The position numbers and the translations under genes were made by a program. DNA of 24,391 nt from a virus. Positions 14,368 through 22,350 of this stretch are shown one piece after another. Every line of letters begins with the position of its first letter. Position 1 is the first letter of the stretch. Where the stretch lies: positions 1 through 24,391 of IMG/VR virus record IMGVR_UViG_3300001683_000048; one strand, written 5' to 3'. The notes beneath the pieces are model-generated. The model did not search any database. It had not been told where the DNA came from and saw only the letters and a list, made by a program, of their open reading frames with translations.

Positions 14368-14782
14368 AAACTTGTGCTAGATATAGTACTGCCTTGCCAA
14401 CGCCAGTTAGGTCATCCCCTAACGTGCCTATTGCCTTGTTACAGGAGATACACAGCACCCCTCGAAACCGCCCTGTGTCGTGATCGTGGTCATAACATAG
14501 TTTATCCTCGCTCCCGCAACACTCGCAGATAGCACTAGTACCCATCCGTTCCTCATACTCAGTTAAAGTGCATCCATAGTTAAGTTTAATGCTTCTAACC
14601 TTTGTGCGTAGGCGTACCGCAGGAGTATTGTTGTAAGCTCTCCTACAAGCTAGACAGATATTCTCATACCCTAAATCACGAGCATGATTCTTTACGAACT
14701 TTAGTAAGGCAAAGGGCGTGTACGCCTCTATCTTACAAGACCTACACGTCTTTAATACCCCAAAAGAAACCTCATTTCCCAT
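14348..14782 (-). CDS. Endonuclease VII-family HNH nuclease
   Basis: This 144-aa protein has the recombination endonuclease VII signature: a zinc-binding CECCG, the catalytic LCYDHDHDTGRFRGVLCISC and the following NKAIGTLGDD. A second Cys pair set (CRSC...CLAC) lies nearer the N-terminus. T4 endonuclease VII resolves branched DNA before packaging, and many phage homologues are HNH nucleases of this type. ATG 14782 is chosen because AGGGGG precedes it by about 10 nt. A TTG frame extending to 14815 would overlap the polymerase gene and has no visible ribosome site. It lies directly after DNA polymerase and overlaps the RusA-like gene. T7 has its junction endonuclease (gp3) in the replication block as well. 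Confidence 0.88.
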   Translation of the reverse strand: MGNEVSFGVLKTCRSCKIEAYTPFALLKFVKNHARDLGYENICLACRRAYNNTPAVRLRTKVRSIKLNYGCTLTEYEERMGTSAICECCGSEDKLCYDHDHDTGRFRGVLCISCNKAIGTLGDDLTGVGKAVLYLAQVYEKNKY

Positions 14783-14796
14783 ACTGTCGATACCCC

Positions 14797-16614
14797 CTAG
14801 TGTGTGTCGTTCCAAGTTATCCCCACCTTAGCCTCACCCTCAAGTTTAACCCTAAAGTCTAAGGTCTTCTCAGTCAGCGCGAAACCCTGTTCAGCTATTC
14901 TTGCAAATTCATCTGCTATATCAGCGGAAACTTCCCACTGTATTTCATCATGTATATTACCGACCTGCTGATAATCTATCCCATACTTCCACCCCTTATC
15001 TTGGAATAAGGAATTAGTTAGTACGTTGTAATACTTCATCACGAGGGCTCCTGCACCTTGCAGTAGAACATTCAAGGCGCTGTGCTCACTTTTAATAGCA
15101 TACTTCCTACCTGATAGACCCACTAGGTAACCCCTTTGTGCCGCCTGTTTAACAGCCATTGATAGTTTAGCTAGTGCAGGGAGTTCTTTTAGGAAGGAAT
15201 CCTTCAACCGCTTACCATCTTTAGCTGTGCCATTAACAATCTCGCCTATCTTTGCGTTACCCGCTCCGTACAAGAACCCATATATAAATGTTTTAGCGGT
15301 GTCCCTGCTTGGTAATCCTGCTGCCTCTTGATTGACAGTATGGATATCACCGTTGACCACCTTGTCCCCGTACTCACCGCCATCATATCTCGCCATGTAA
15401 TGCGCCAACATTCTAAGCTCAAGACCGCTGGCATCACAGCCCACTAATTTGAAACCTTTAGGTACAGTCCATAAGCCTCTACACTCGGAGCCCTTGAATG
15501 ACCTACCGCTTGGTGTCTGAGCGACATTGGGCTTGCTGTGTGTACAGCGTCCGGTAACCGCACCTAAGGAATTAACCTGCCCATAGATTCGTCCATCCTC
15601 TTTGACGAGCCTTAACCACCCGTTGGCCCCCTCTGCTACCATTCCCAATACCTTTGTGAGTAAAAAATATTTTCTTAGCAGTTGTGCCTCAGGAAACTCT
15701 GCGTTGCTCAAGACCTTCTCGTTTATGATAGGGGTTCCCTTCTCAGTCTTCTCAGGGCTCTTCCAACCATAAACCTCTTCCATCCACCTTCTTATATGGT
15801 GCCTAGACCCAGGGTTGAACCTAACCTCATCGTATCTGCCCCAAGCGCCTTGTGCGTTAAAGTGCGCCCCTTTCTGAATCTGGCGCGTATACATAATAGA
15901 TATCTGTCCATCCTTCTTATGTTTTTTAGCAGGTGACATTGGTACCCAATCTTGTAGGGGTTTGAATACCGCCGATAATTGATCTTCTAGCTCTTCCTTC
16001 TCTGAAAGAAGCTCTACGTGCATTTTCTTAGCCTTAGCAATGTCAAACTGCCAGCCCGATTTAATCTGCTTTGCTATTAGACGCGCAAAGTCCTGCTCAA
16101 TGCTTAACGCGCTGTCAGGTACATCCTTCTGTATTAATTTACTATGCAAGGCCACGTTTAACATGACATCCTGCTTGCAGTACGCCAACATGTCCTCAGA
16201 GTACGTGCTCCACGCATCCTCCTTCTCGCCATACGTGCCTTTATTGTTACCTAACCGGAAACCCCATGCTTTTAAAGCGTGTGACCCCGTTAACCTTGGG
16301 GGTACCCGCCTGGACCTTGAATCCATCTCAAGTAGGTTGTAGTACGACAACCTTGATAGGATTAAGGTGTCAGTGCAGGGTATGGTATCCAGAGAAACCC
16401 CGTGTAACTTATAAACCACCTCGTTATCATATGAGATTATGTTATGGCCTAAGAGGTGGTCAGCGTTTTTAAGAACCTCAATTAACTCCGGTATATCATC
16501 AGGCCGATACTCCTTTATCTCCTGTGTATCAATATCATACGTCACCCCACAGTGTATTTTACTCACTGTGTCGAGTAACCCGTTTGTTTCTAAATCATAT
16601 AATAATCTAGCCAT
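14797..16614 (-). CDS. Family A DNA polymerase with 3'-5' exonuclease (T7 gp5-like)
   Basis: This 605-aa protein replicates the phage genome. The proofreading domain is intact: D7/E9 (LYDLETNG), D63 (SYDNE) and YCKQD ending at D149. The polymerase domain has motif A GCDASGLELRML (D394), motif B R437-x3-K441-x3-Y445 (RDTAKTFIYGFLYG) and motif C HDE (555-557). The Tyr at 445 equals Tyr526 of T7. It is about 100 residues shorter than T7 gp5 (704 aa), and much of the loss lies between exonuclease and motif A, where T7 carries its thioredoxin-binding loop. The ATG overlaps the helicase stop (TAATG). Confidence 0.96.
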   Translation of the reverse strand: MARLLYDLETNGLLDTVSKIHCGVTYDIDTQEIKEYRPDDIPELIEVLKNADHLLGHNIISYDNEVVYKLHGVSLDTIPCTDTLILSRLSYYNLLEMDSRSRRVPPRLTGSHALKAWGFRLGNNKGTYGEKEDAWSTYSEDMLAYCKQDVMLNVALHSKLIQKDVPDSALSIEQDFARLIAKQIKSGWQFDIAKAKKMHVELLSEKEELEDQLSAVFKPLQDWVPMSPAKKHKKDGQISIMYTRQIQKGAHFNAQGAWGRYDEVRFNPGSRHHIRRWMEEVYGWKSPEKTEKGTPIINEKVLSNAEFPEAQLLRKYFLLTKVLGMVAEGANGWLRLVKEDGRIYGQVNSLGAVTGRCTHSKPNVAQTPSGRSFKGSECRGLWTVPKGFKLVGCDASGLELRMLAHYMARYDGGEYGDKVVNGDIHTVNQEAAGLPSRDTAKTFIYGFLYGAGNAKIGEIVNGTAKDGKRLKDSFLKELPALAKLSMAVKQAAQRGYLVGLSGRKYAIKSEHSALNVLLQGAGALVMKYYNVLTNSLFQDKGWKYGIDYQQVGNIHDEIQWEVSADIADEFARIAEQGFALTEKTLDFRVKLEGEAKVGITWNDTH

Positions 16615-18218
16615 TAAAATTCCCCTTCAAATACATCCGTTACCTGAGACATTCTCCCAGTGACCTTATCGAACTCCAGTGTGTCTGCGAGCCCCACTTC
16701 CCCAACGAAGCGGTTCTTCAGAACTCGTAACTTAACTCTATTCGAGTTTTCCTCATCCCGCATGTTCCGCTCAACACCGATAACCGCATCAGAGAGTTGC
16801 GCGATAGCTCCGGAACCCCTCAATTGAGACAGAGATACTGCGGCACCATCTTCATGCCCCTTGTCACCTTGAGGTCTCCTGAGGTGTGAGATAACTAAGA
16901 TTCCTGCCTGCGTCTCTTCAGCCAAGGACCTTAAATTAGTCATTAGAGCGTCAATAGCTTTACGCTCATCAACATCAGCGTTCCCAGAAACCACGATAGA
17001 AACATGGTCTAAAATTATAAAGTCCACAGACTGCTGAGTAATCAATAACCTAAGTTTCGTAAGTAGGTTTGCTTCATCAAGCGAGCCGAAGTGATCGTAG
17101 AAAAAAAGCCTGCCATCTCCCATTGTTTCCTGCCACGCTTCTTTCTTATCCTCCATGGATACCTTGTCGTACTCAAAGAAGAGCGGTTTGTTTAAGTACA
17201 TGCCCATGAAACCTAACGCACTTCTCTTGATATTTTCCTCAAGAGCAACATACCCAATTTTTAATCTCTCCTTCATTAATAGGTGGTAAGCAATTTCCTT
17301 GACGATTGTGCTCTTACCTACGCCTGACCCAGCCGTGAACGTCACTAGCTCACCTTTTCGTATGCCCTTGAATTTTTCCTGAAGCATTGGGAATGGATAG
17401 GTATATGTCTCAAACACCTCCTCTGTGCTCAACAGTTCCCAGAGCTCTGAACCGTTCACAACACCATCAATTCTAACTGGGCCGGAATTGTAAGAGGCTG
17501 AGACCACCGCTGAAGGACCCTTGGCAACAAGCAATTCGCTGGCATCCTTAAAACCCGTGGAAGAAACCTCAGCTAACTGCCCTGGTTTAAAAAGACCCGC
17601 AACTTCCTGTACCGCACTGCGCCCCGCATCATCATCATCAAACCAAAGGACTACTTCTTTAAAAGAAAGTACCCATTCTAAGTTCTCTTTAATATTCTTC
17701 AGTGCTGACCCAGCGCCATTGATTAGTGACACAACAGGCCATTTGCATGAGAAGGCCTCCGCAACTGAGAGAGCGTCTAACTCGCCCTCAGTGATAATTA
17801 CTTTTCTCCCGCCAGCAGCAAACAGGTTCTGCCCGAACAATGAGAGGTTTTTAGCCTGCCCACGGTAAGAGAAGCCTTTGTCTGCCGTGCGTATCTTTTG
17901 TCCAACTAGTTTTTTATCTTTATTCGAGTGATAGTTAGCAACCTGAACCGTCAATCCGTTCTGTTCAGTAACTGAGTACGCATACTTCTTACATGTATTC
18001 TCAGATATCCTACGGGTATTTAATGCCCTACAAGAACCCGTTAGGAGGCCGGAGGGTTTTGACACCCTCACAGACCCCTCAGCCTCAGAAAATACCGTGG
18101 TTCCGCATGAGAAACAATGTGTGTTTCCATCAGAATAAAGACTGTTTGCATCAGATGACCCACAGGCCTCACACCCTACGTGCTTAATAAAAACACTCTC
18201 TTCACTTTCATTTCTCAT
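16614..18218 (-). CDS. DNA primase-helicase (T7 gp4-like)
   Basis: This 534-aa bifunctional protein (T7 gp4 has 566 aa) primes lagging strands and unwinds DNA. The N-terminal zinc finger is C16-x2-C19...C35-x2-C38. The primase TOPRIM motifs are ITEGELDAL (E144) and LWFDDDDAG (194-197). The RecA-like helicase domain has Walker A TAGSGVGKST (295-304), Walker B IILDHVSIVV (D404), then VISHLRRPQGDKGHEDG (443-458) and the LRGSGAIAQLSDAVIGVERN segment. The acidic C-terminus (DVFEGEF) with an aromatic end resembles that of T7 gp4, which contacts the polymerase. A GAGGGGATGCT site precedes the ATG. Confidence 0.96.
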   Translation of the reverse strand: MRNESEESVFIKHVGCEACGSSDANSLYSDGNTHCFSCGTTVFSEAEGSVRVSKPSGLLTGSCRALNTRRISENTCKKYAYSVTEQNGLTVQVANYHSNKDKKLVGQKIRTADKGFSYRGQAKNLSLFGQNLFAAGGRKVIITEGELDALSVAEAFSCKWPVVSLINGAGSALKNIKENLEWVLSFKEVVLWFDDDDAGRSAVQEVAGLFKPGQLAEVSSTGFKDASELLVAKGPSAVVSASYNSGPVRIDGVVNGSELWELLSTEEVFETYTYPFPMLQEKFKGIRKGELVTFTAGSGVGKSTIVKEIAYHLLMKERLKIGYVALEENIKRSALGFMGMYLNKPLFFEYDKVSMEDKKEAWQETMGDGRLFFYDHFGSLDEANLLTKLRLLITQQSVDFIILDHVSIVVSGNADVDERKAIDALMTNLRSLAEETQAGILVISHLRRPQGDKGHEDGAAVSLSQLRGSGAIAQLSDAVIGVERNMRDEENSNRVKLRVLKNRFVGEVGLADTLEFDKVTGRMSQVTDVFEGEF

Positions 18219-18239
18219 AGCATCCCCTCAGATGTACCC

Positions 18240-18866
18240 TTAAAAATCAGTTGCTGTCGATTTAAACTCTACGTCAACATCTGAGTCAAACGCGGCCTCT
18301 CCGCTCTCATCACCAAAGCCATCATCGCTCTCGTACTTCTCAAGATTAATAACCTGAATTTTCTTCAGTTTAGACGATAGGCCTACTGTGTTACCGTTTG
18401 CCATGTGATAGGCGGATACCCACGCCTGCATTTTTATCGTACTACCATTCCCAATGAGTGTATTCCAATTGTCTTCTTTCCGGCCCTTGTTATCATAAAC
18501 CTCAACCTTAGTCGGATTGCCATCGAAATCAACCGCGTAAGTCTTTGTTTTTATTACGATATTTCCAGTTTCATTACCTTCTCTATCATACTCAGGGCTC
18601 ACAACATCCCTAGCAACAACTGTTTTGTCCTTGGGTGGCTTCAATGCTTCACGCGCCTCAGCTAGGGCAGCATCCAGCATCTTTTGAAGACTTTCAACAT
18701 ACGCCTTGACTGCTGGCTCCTTGGGGTCGCAGACAATCTGAGCCTCATAGGTTCCCTTTGGGTTAAATTTGTAATCAGGCTCTACCACTTTTACCCACAT
18801 CGCACTGCCCGCCGGTGTGACAACTGATTTGCCCTTAGTTTTTTGAATAATACCTTGTCTTGCCAT
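18240..18866 (-). CDS. Single-stranded DNA-binding protein (T7 gp2.5-like)
   Basis: This 208-aa protein starts MARQGIIQKTKGKSVVTPAG and contains SAMWVKVVEPDYKFNPKGTY, a pattern of phage gp2.5-type OB-fold proteins. The last ~35 residues are strongly acidic (DDGFGDESGEAAFDSDVDVE) and end in Phe (TATDF). In T7 gp2.5 (232 aa) an acidic tail with terminal Phe binds polymerase and primase-helicase. It lies directly before the primase-helicase. It should coat single-stranded DNA and coordinate the replisome. Confidence 0.87.
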   Translation of the reverse strand: MARQGIIQKTKGKSVVTPAGSAMWVKVVEPDYKFNPKGTYEAQIVCDPKEPAVKAYVESLQKMLDAALAEAREALKPPKDKTVVARDVVSPEYDREGNETGNIVIKTKTYAVDFDGNPTKVEVYDNKGRKEDNWNTLIGNGSTIKMQAWVSAYHMANGNTVGLSSKLKKIQVINLEKYESDDGFGDESGEAAFDSDVDVEFKSTATDF

Positions 18867-18877
18867 TTGTGAATCCT

Positions 18878-19135
18878 CTATTTAAGTTTAAAGTTTGGAA
18901 AAAGATTAGCCATTATTTGTCGGTAAGCCTGTAAGCTATCTTCAAACACTGCGTACTCCCTCCGGTTTTGAAGTAATGCGCTCCTATGCTCCTGATATTC
19001 TAGGAATAGTAGCTCGTACTCCAGTATTGCCTGCTCCAAAATACCGTTGACGTACTCAAACTTTCGGTTGAGCCTATCTTCCATATTCAGAGGAGTCAAA
19101 GTTTCTAGGGCCATCATATCTGCGTTCATTTGCAT
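18878..19135 (-). CDS. Hypothetical protein (85 aa), first gene of middle operon
   Basis: The preferred start is ATG 19135, with GGAGG 8 nt upstream and a 32-nt leader from the predicted transcript start at 19167. A frame from 19165 would begin only 2 nt after the transcript start and has no ribosome site. The protein (MQMNADMMALETLTPLNMED onward) is helical, Leu/Glu/Tyr-rich, with a coiled-coil-like middle (ILEQAILEYELLFLEYQEHR). It ends 11 nt before the SSB ATG. No family is recognised. In T7 the region after gene 1 holds small host-takeover genes such as gp2; an equivalent role is possible but unsupported. Confidence 0.65.
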   Translation of the reverse strand: MQMNADMMALETLTPLNMEDRLNRKFEYVNGILEQAILEYELLFLEYQEHRSALLQNRREYAVFEDSLQAYRQIMANLFPNFKLK

Positions 19136-19166
19136 TAAAATAGCCTCCAATTTATATTCGCCCATG

Positions 19167-19184
19167 CTCTAGTGGTACCTTATA
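19167..19184 (-). promoter_or_regulatory. Phage RNA polymerase promoter (middle/class II genes)
   Basis: The minus strand reads TATAAGGTACCACTAGA with start G at 19167. It matches the 9376 site at 14 of 17 positions and resembles SP6 (AGGTGACACTATAG) and T3 (CACTAAAG) promoters. It fills the gap between the RNA polymerase stop and the next gene, so it would drive the 85-aa gene, SSB and the replication operon. Confidence 0.88.
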
Positions 19185-19190
19185 TTTTAT

Positions 19191-21737
19191 TTATGAGAAA
19201 AAGTAAGTACTTTCAAGCACTTGGGGTAAATCTAGGGTGTTTATCATCAAATCCTCCGCTTCTTTTAGGTGTGTGGGCGAAACCTGGGATACCCAATGTT
19301 TAAGAGGCTCCCCCTCAAACAATGTTACAAAAGCTTCCCTAACCGCAGTGTTTAATTTTGGGGCATCGTTCGCTGGGACACCAAAAGAATCATGGATTAG
19401 CATGTAGTCTGTGCAACCTTGTTTACGGAGTATATCGACTGCCATATACATTAATGTCGAGTCCAGCGAATGGATTAAATTAGGCGCTATGCCATTACCT
19501 TGTTGCTGCCTGTTTATTTTAGATGTAGGTGTTCTCAGTGTAAGCCTGCCCAAAACTGTTCTTACTTGTTTTATTTTGGTCTTGGTCTTCCACTGTACTA
19601 CAGGGAAATTAAAAAATGGAGTTAGCCAAATTAATGGCGCATCGTTTCCATCTGCGTAAATATCTCGTACCACATCTTTTATGAAATGTTGACCGGAAGT
19701 AGCCCCTGAGACAATCTCATCAATACTTCTTTTATTTAACTCGACAAGCAGTTTTGCTACTATCCACTTGTCACCCCGCCAAAAAACCTGCTCATCATCT
19801 TCCATCTCATCGAGCAACTCGCGTATTTGATCAAACATACCGCGAGTAGTAACGCTGTACGGTACTGTCATCACATTCCGCTTTGTTAATTTTCGCGTGA
19901 CATTGCCCCTTAGTGAGGCGGCCTCCTCATGTGTCGTGCTGACGTTATACTCACCATCTTTTGTCGTGTACGTGAATTGCTTCGGGTGGTCACCTGCCTT
20001 TAAAAAATACTCAACTCTGTCTGCGACATCAGTGTATACGTCAGCGGGCGGCAAAGAGCCTCTACCTTCTTTTTTATCAATAACATTAACCGCTTCCGCA
20101 CCTTCTTTATCAAGAAGCAAACCTGCGTAAAGTTGCAGTCCAGAACACGTTGCATCTAGGCTCACTGGGAGACCAACTGGGAGGCCCTGAGAATGGTCTA
20201 ACAGCGCCTTACAGGCTGCTAAAAACATAAGAGGTTCATCAGCCTCGTTCCATTCTTTTAGCGTGTCTAATGGGTTCTCCGCAAAATTCTTAAATGTTTC
20301 CAAATTTTCATCAACATACGCAATGCGCCTGTCGTAACTTTCTTTGTCCCTGCCCCATGTGTTTGCACAGTGAATTTTCAGCCAATACAAGCCCTCATCT
20401 GTCAGTATTTTCTCATCTGCGAACGTCAGGAAGGATTTAACGGCCCCCGTGCTCTGTGGGTTTAAAATTTGTTGGATAGGGTACAGCCTCCCCCTAAAAT
20501 CTGTGTTATACGTGAAGTAGAGGCAGGCCTTATCTGCGTACTCCAACGCAATGTTATGTGCAAGCGTGAACATGATTCTTTTACTGCGGTTTGCTTCCAA
20601 CTTTTTCAACTGAATCTCTTTAGCCCGATACCAGTTTTTATAGTCTTCTTTTGTGACATGCTTTCCTGTGTCGGGAGAAAGAGGGCCAAAAGATGCCTTG
20701 GGGACCATCTCAAAAACGTTCAACGTTTCCATATACGGTAAATCGGCATAATATCTCGGATTTGACTCCGGCGTACTAGGGTCAACAAGACCCTCATCGC
20801 AGATATGATTAACAACATTAAGAATATATGTATTTATTTTCCAGCGCGTTTGCTGCACATGATTAACGAGACTATATAAAGGGTCTAGAATATCCGCTGG
20901 CAAACGATCGTACTCACCACGACCCGCGAGGTTCCCTTCTATCCATGTGCAGGCACGTTGATTCCTTATGAATGTCTGATTGTTAGGTGTGTAATAACCC
21001 CCGTTTGAATAGAGATTGGTCCAATCTGTCGGTGGTGCAACGAGCGGTTTATATGTTACGGAGAATAAAACATTTCTATCGCGCACTCTTCCAATAATAC
21101 TTTGGGCATCCTCCGTGAGCACTAGTATTTTCTCTGTCTTGTTGCCCACATACGTCATCCTGACCTCAAACAAATTGCTCCCAGATGATAAAAGACAGTC
21201 GATTAGTTTTGCACCAATATTGCTTTTGAAAACTGACTGAACGGTGTTGTCTGTCATCGCAGCAATCTTCGTCTTGCGCTGGTTTATGTATCCAATGCCA
21301 CGGCTTTTATATTCATACTCTAAGTAAGCGTAGAACTTTGGCTCATTCGCTTTGAACTGTTCTACAGATAGCAAATCCAAAACTTTTCCCGCCAGGTTGT
21401 TTGTTATTGACGACAACCGGGCCTGCTTAACTGAAACAGCATTCAATAAATACTCAATGACAGTGAACGCTAGAACTTCCTCACGACCCTCAAAGTTATC
21501 TTTTAAAAACTCCTTGTATTTTGCTGCGTGACCGCGTGTCGGCGCGGCGAAGAAAGCAACTAACTGTTCTGCCACAGCAGAAATACACATCTTTTGGAGC
21601 ACTGAGCCTTCTCGCGTTGTTGAGAATAGCCCAGCTTTGATCATACCCGCGACATTGTGGTCGTACTTCCTCGTTGCGTCCTCCAGAAATCTCTGCTCTG
21701 AGAATATCTGTTCAATCTCCAACTCAGCATCGTCCAT
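19191..21737 (-). CDS. Single-subunit DNA-dependent RNA polymerase (T7 gp1-like)
   Basis: This 848-aa protein (T7 RNAP has 883 aa) transcribes the phage middle and late genes. Recognisable elements are TDFRGRLYPIQQILNPQSTG (412-431), motif A SLDATCSGLQL with D528, motif B KRNVMTVPYSV with K619 and Y627 (K631/Y639 in T7), GNGIAPNLIHSLDS (747-760) and motif C IHDSFG with D783 (D812 in T7). The specificity-loop region (about 715-745) differs clearly from T7, matching the different promoter. The last residues are YFFS rather than T7's FAFA. The ATG overlaps the preceding TAA (TAATG). A phage-type promoter lies upstream at 22049. Confidence 0.97.
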   Translation of the reverse strand: MDDAELEIEQIFSEQRFLEDATRKYDHNVAGMIKAGLFSTTREGSVLQKMCISAVAEQLVAFFAAPTRGHAAKYKEFLKDNFEGREEVLAFTVIEYLLNAVSVKQARLSSITNNLAGKVLDLLSVEQFKANEPKFYAYLEYEYKSRGIGYINQRKTKIAAMTDNTVQSVFKSNIGAKLIDCLLSSGSNLFEVRMTYVGNKTEKILVLTEDAQSIIGRVRDRNVLFSVTYKPLVAPPTDWTNLYSNGGYYTPNNQTFIRNQRACTWIEGNLAGRGEYDRLPADILDPLYSLVNHVQQTRWKINTYILNVVNHICDEGLVDPSTPESNPRYYADLPYMETLNVFEMVPKASFGPLSPDTGKHVTKEDYKNWYRAKEIQLKKLEANRSKRIMFTLAHNIALEYADKACLYFTYNTDFRGRLYPIQQILNPQSTGAVKSFLTFADEKILTDEGLYWLKIHCANTWGRDKESYDRRIAYVDENLETFKNFAENPLDTLKEWNEADEPLMFLAACKALLDHSQGLPVGLPVSLDATCSGLQLYAGLLLDKEGAEAVNVIDKKEGRGSLPPADVYTDVADRVEYFLKAGDHPKQFTYTTKDGEYNVSTTHEEAASLRGNVTRKLTKRNVMTVPYSVTTRGMFDQIRELLDEMEDDEQVFWRGDKWIVAKLLVELNKRSIDEIVSGATSGQHFIKDVVRDIYADGNDAPLIWLTPFFNFPVVQWKTKTKIKQVRTVLGRLTLRTPTSKINRQQQGNGIAPNLIHSLDSTLMYMAVDILRKQGCTDYMLIHDSFGVPANDAPKLNTAVREAFVTLFEGEPLKHWVSQVSPTHLKEAEDLMINTLDLPQVLESTYFFS

Positions 21738-21931
21738 TACGCCATCCTACGTGCTATTTGTCGAACCTTGCGTTTCCGTAGGAGCATTCGAGCCCTCTCG
21801 CTTCTGCTCTCAACCTCATCCTGATAAACCCTTAGAAATTCCTTGGGGTCATCCAACTGCAACTGCCTAAAATCCCGGTATCTCTTCTCATCAAAATCAT
21901 CATCAACAGTGTCAACTACATAATTATTCAT
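21737..21931 (-). CDS. Hypothetical charged protein (64 aa) coupled to RNA polymerase
   Basis: ATG 21931 is preferred because GAGGGGAAGAGAAC lies just before it. An in-frame ATG at 21949 is preceded only by the tandem repeat. The protein starts MNNYVVDTVDDDFDEKRYRD, then DPKEFLRVYQDEVESRSERA and a very basic C-terminus (LLRKRKVRQIARRMA), so it is acidic in the first half and basic in the second. It overlaps the RNA polymerase start by 1 nt (TAATG) and is surely cotranslated with it. No family is recognised. Confidence 0.7.
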   Translation of the reverse strand: MNNYVVDTVDDDFDEKRYRDFRQLQLDDPKEFLRVYQDEVESRSERARMLLRKRKVRQIARRMA

Positions 21932-22046
21932 GTTCTCTTCCCCTCTCATTTAAGTATCCCTTAGATATCCTAGTCATCCCTAGGTATCCTTTAGGTAATG
22001 CATCATCTCTTGAGGCCATCAGCCTGCTCTTTTTCCTTTTCTTCAC
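21924..22046 (-). CDS. Possible 40-aa basic peptide in RNA polymerase leader
   Basis: An open frame runs through the whole leader from GTG 22046, 3 nt after the predicted transcript start, to TAA inside the next gene's start. It begins V/M-KKRKKSRLMASRDDALPKG and contains KGYL twice because of the DNA repeats. ATG 22019 is an alternative start giving 31 aa. No clear ribosome site precedes either start, so this may be non-coding leader. Confidence 0.25.
   Translation of the reverse strand: MKKRKKSRLMASRDDALPKGYLGMTRISKGYLNERGREHE
21951..21996 (-). repeat. Tandem ~11-nt repeats in leader before RNA polymerase block
   Basis: On the minus strand four related units occur in a row: CCTAAAGGATA, CCTAGGGATGA, CTAGGATAT and CTAAGGGATA. 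The outer copies CTAAAGGATACCTA and CTAAGGGATACTTA match at 12 of 14 positions. Each unit contains an AGG/GGG purine block resembling a ribosome site. The array ends close to the GAGGGG site of the 64-aa gene. Confidence 0.65.
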
Positions 22047-22048
22047 AG

Positions 22049-22066
22049 CTTTAGTAGTACCTTAAA
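22049..22066 (-). promoter_or_regulatory. Phage RNA polymerase promoter upstream of the polymerase gene
   Basis: The minus strand reads TTTAAGGTACTACTAAA with start G at 22049. It matches the 9376 promoter at 12 of 17 positions and ends like T3's ACTAAAG. It sits in the gap between the 89-aa gene and the leader of the polymerase operon. It would let the phage polymerase transcribe its own gene. Confidence 0.82.
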
Positions 22067-22080
22067 AATAGGCATACATA

Positions 22081-22350
22081 TCAAAGCTTTACGATGGCCT
22101 CGTTTCCATGCGGTTTTGCCGTCAAAATATAACCGCCTGCGTTATAGAAGTATCGTCCCGCTATGACATACGGCTTGCTGTCAGTCGTAAGTATCCACGT
22201 CCATACCTGAGTTAGGGGTTGTTGCAGAACGTGGGCGTAATCATCATCTCGTGTGCCGTAGAGACAACCATTAAAGCCCTCACCGTCGCTAATCACGTTT
22301 TGAAGTGGGGTGTAGGCCTCCTCGAACTCGGAATAACTCATTGTTTTCAT
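22081..22350 (-). CDS. Hypothetical early protein (89 aa)
   Basis: ATG 22350 overlaps the preceding stop as ATGA and is preferred to a start 15 nt upstream. The protein starts MKTMSYSEFEEAYTPLQNVI and is rich in aromatic residues (VWTWILTTDSKPYVIAGRYF). It is predicted to be a compact beta-rich fold. A similar 'G.NG.LYGT...D...V' layout occurs in small proteins of unknown function in phages, but no family is named with confidence. It is the last early gene before the phage promoter. Confidence 0.65.
   Translation of the reverse strand: MKTMSYSEFEEAYTPLQNVISDGEGFNGCLYGTRDDDYAHVLQQPLTQVWTWILTTDSKPYVIAGRYFYNAGGYILTAKPHGNEAIVKL

Noticed and set aside
14381-14397. Possible promoter inside the endonuclease VII-like gene (ending TACTATA)
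   Set aside because: Only 11 of 17 positions match, the GTACC core is missing and the start base is T.
18219-18245. TTTTTAAGGGTACATC near the SSB stop, similar to the promoter at 22049
   Set aside because: Needs an inserted base to align and lacks ACTANAG. The TAA belongs to the SSB stop codon.
19136-19165. Ten-residue N-terminal extension of the gene after RNA polymerase
   Set aside because: The start would be 2 nt after the predicted transcript start without a ribosome site, while GGAGG stands before the ATG at 19135.
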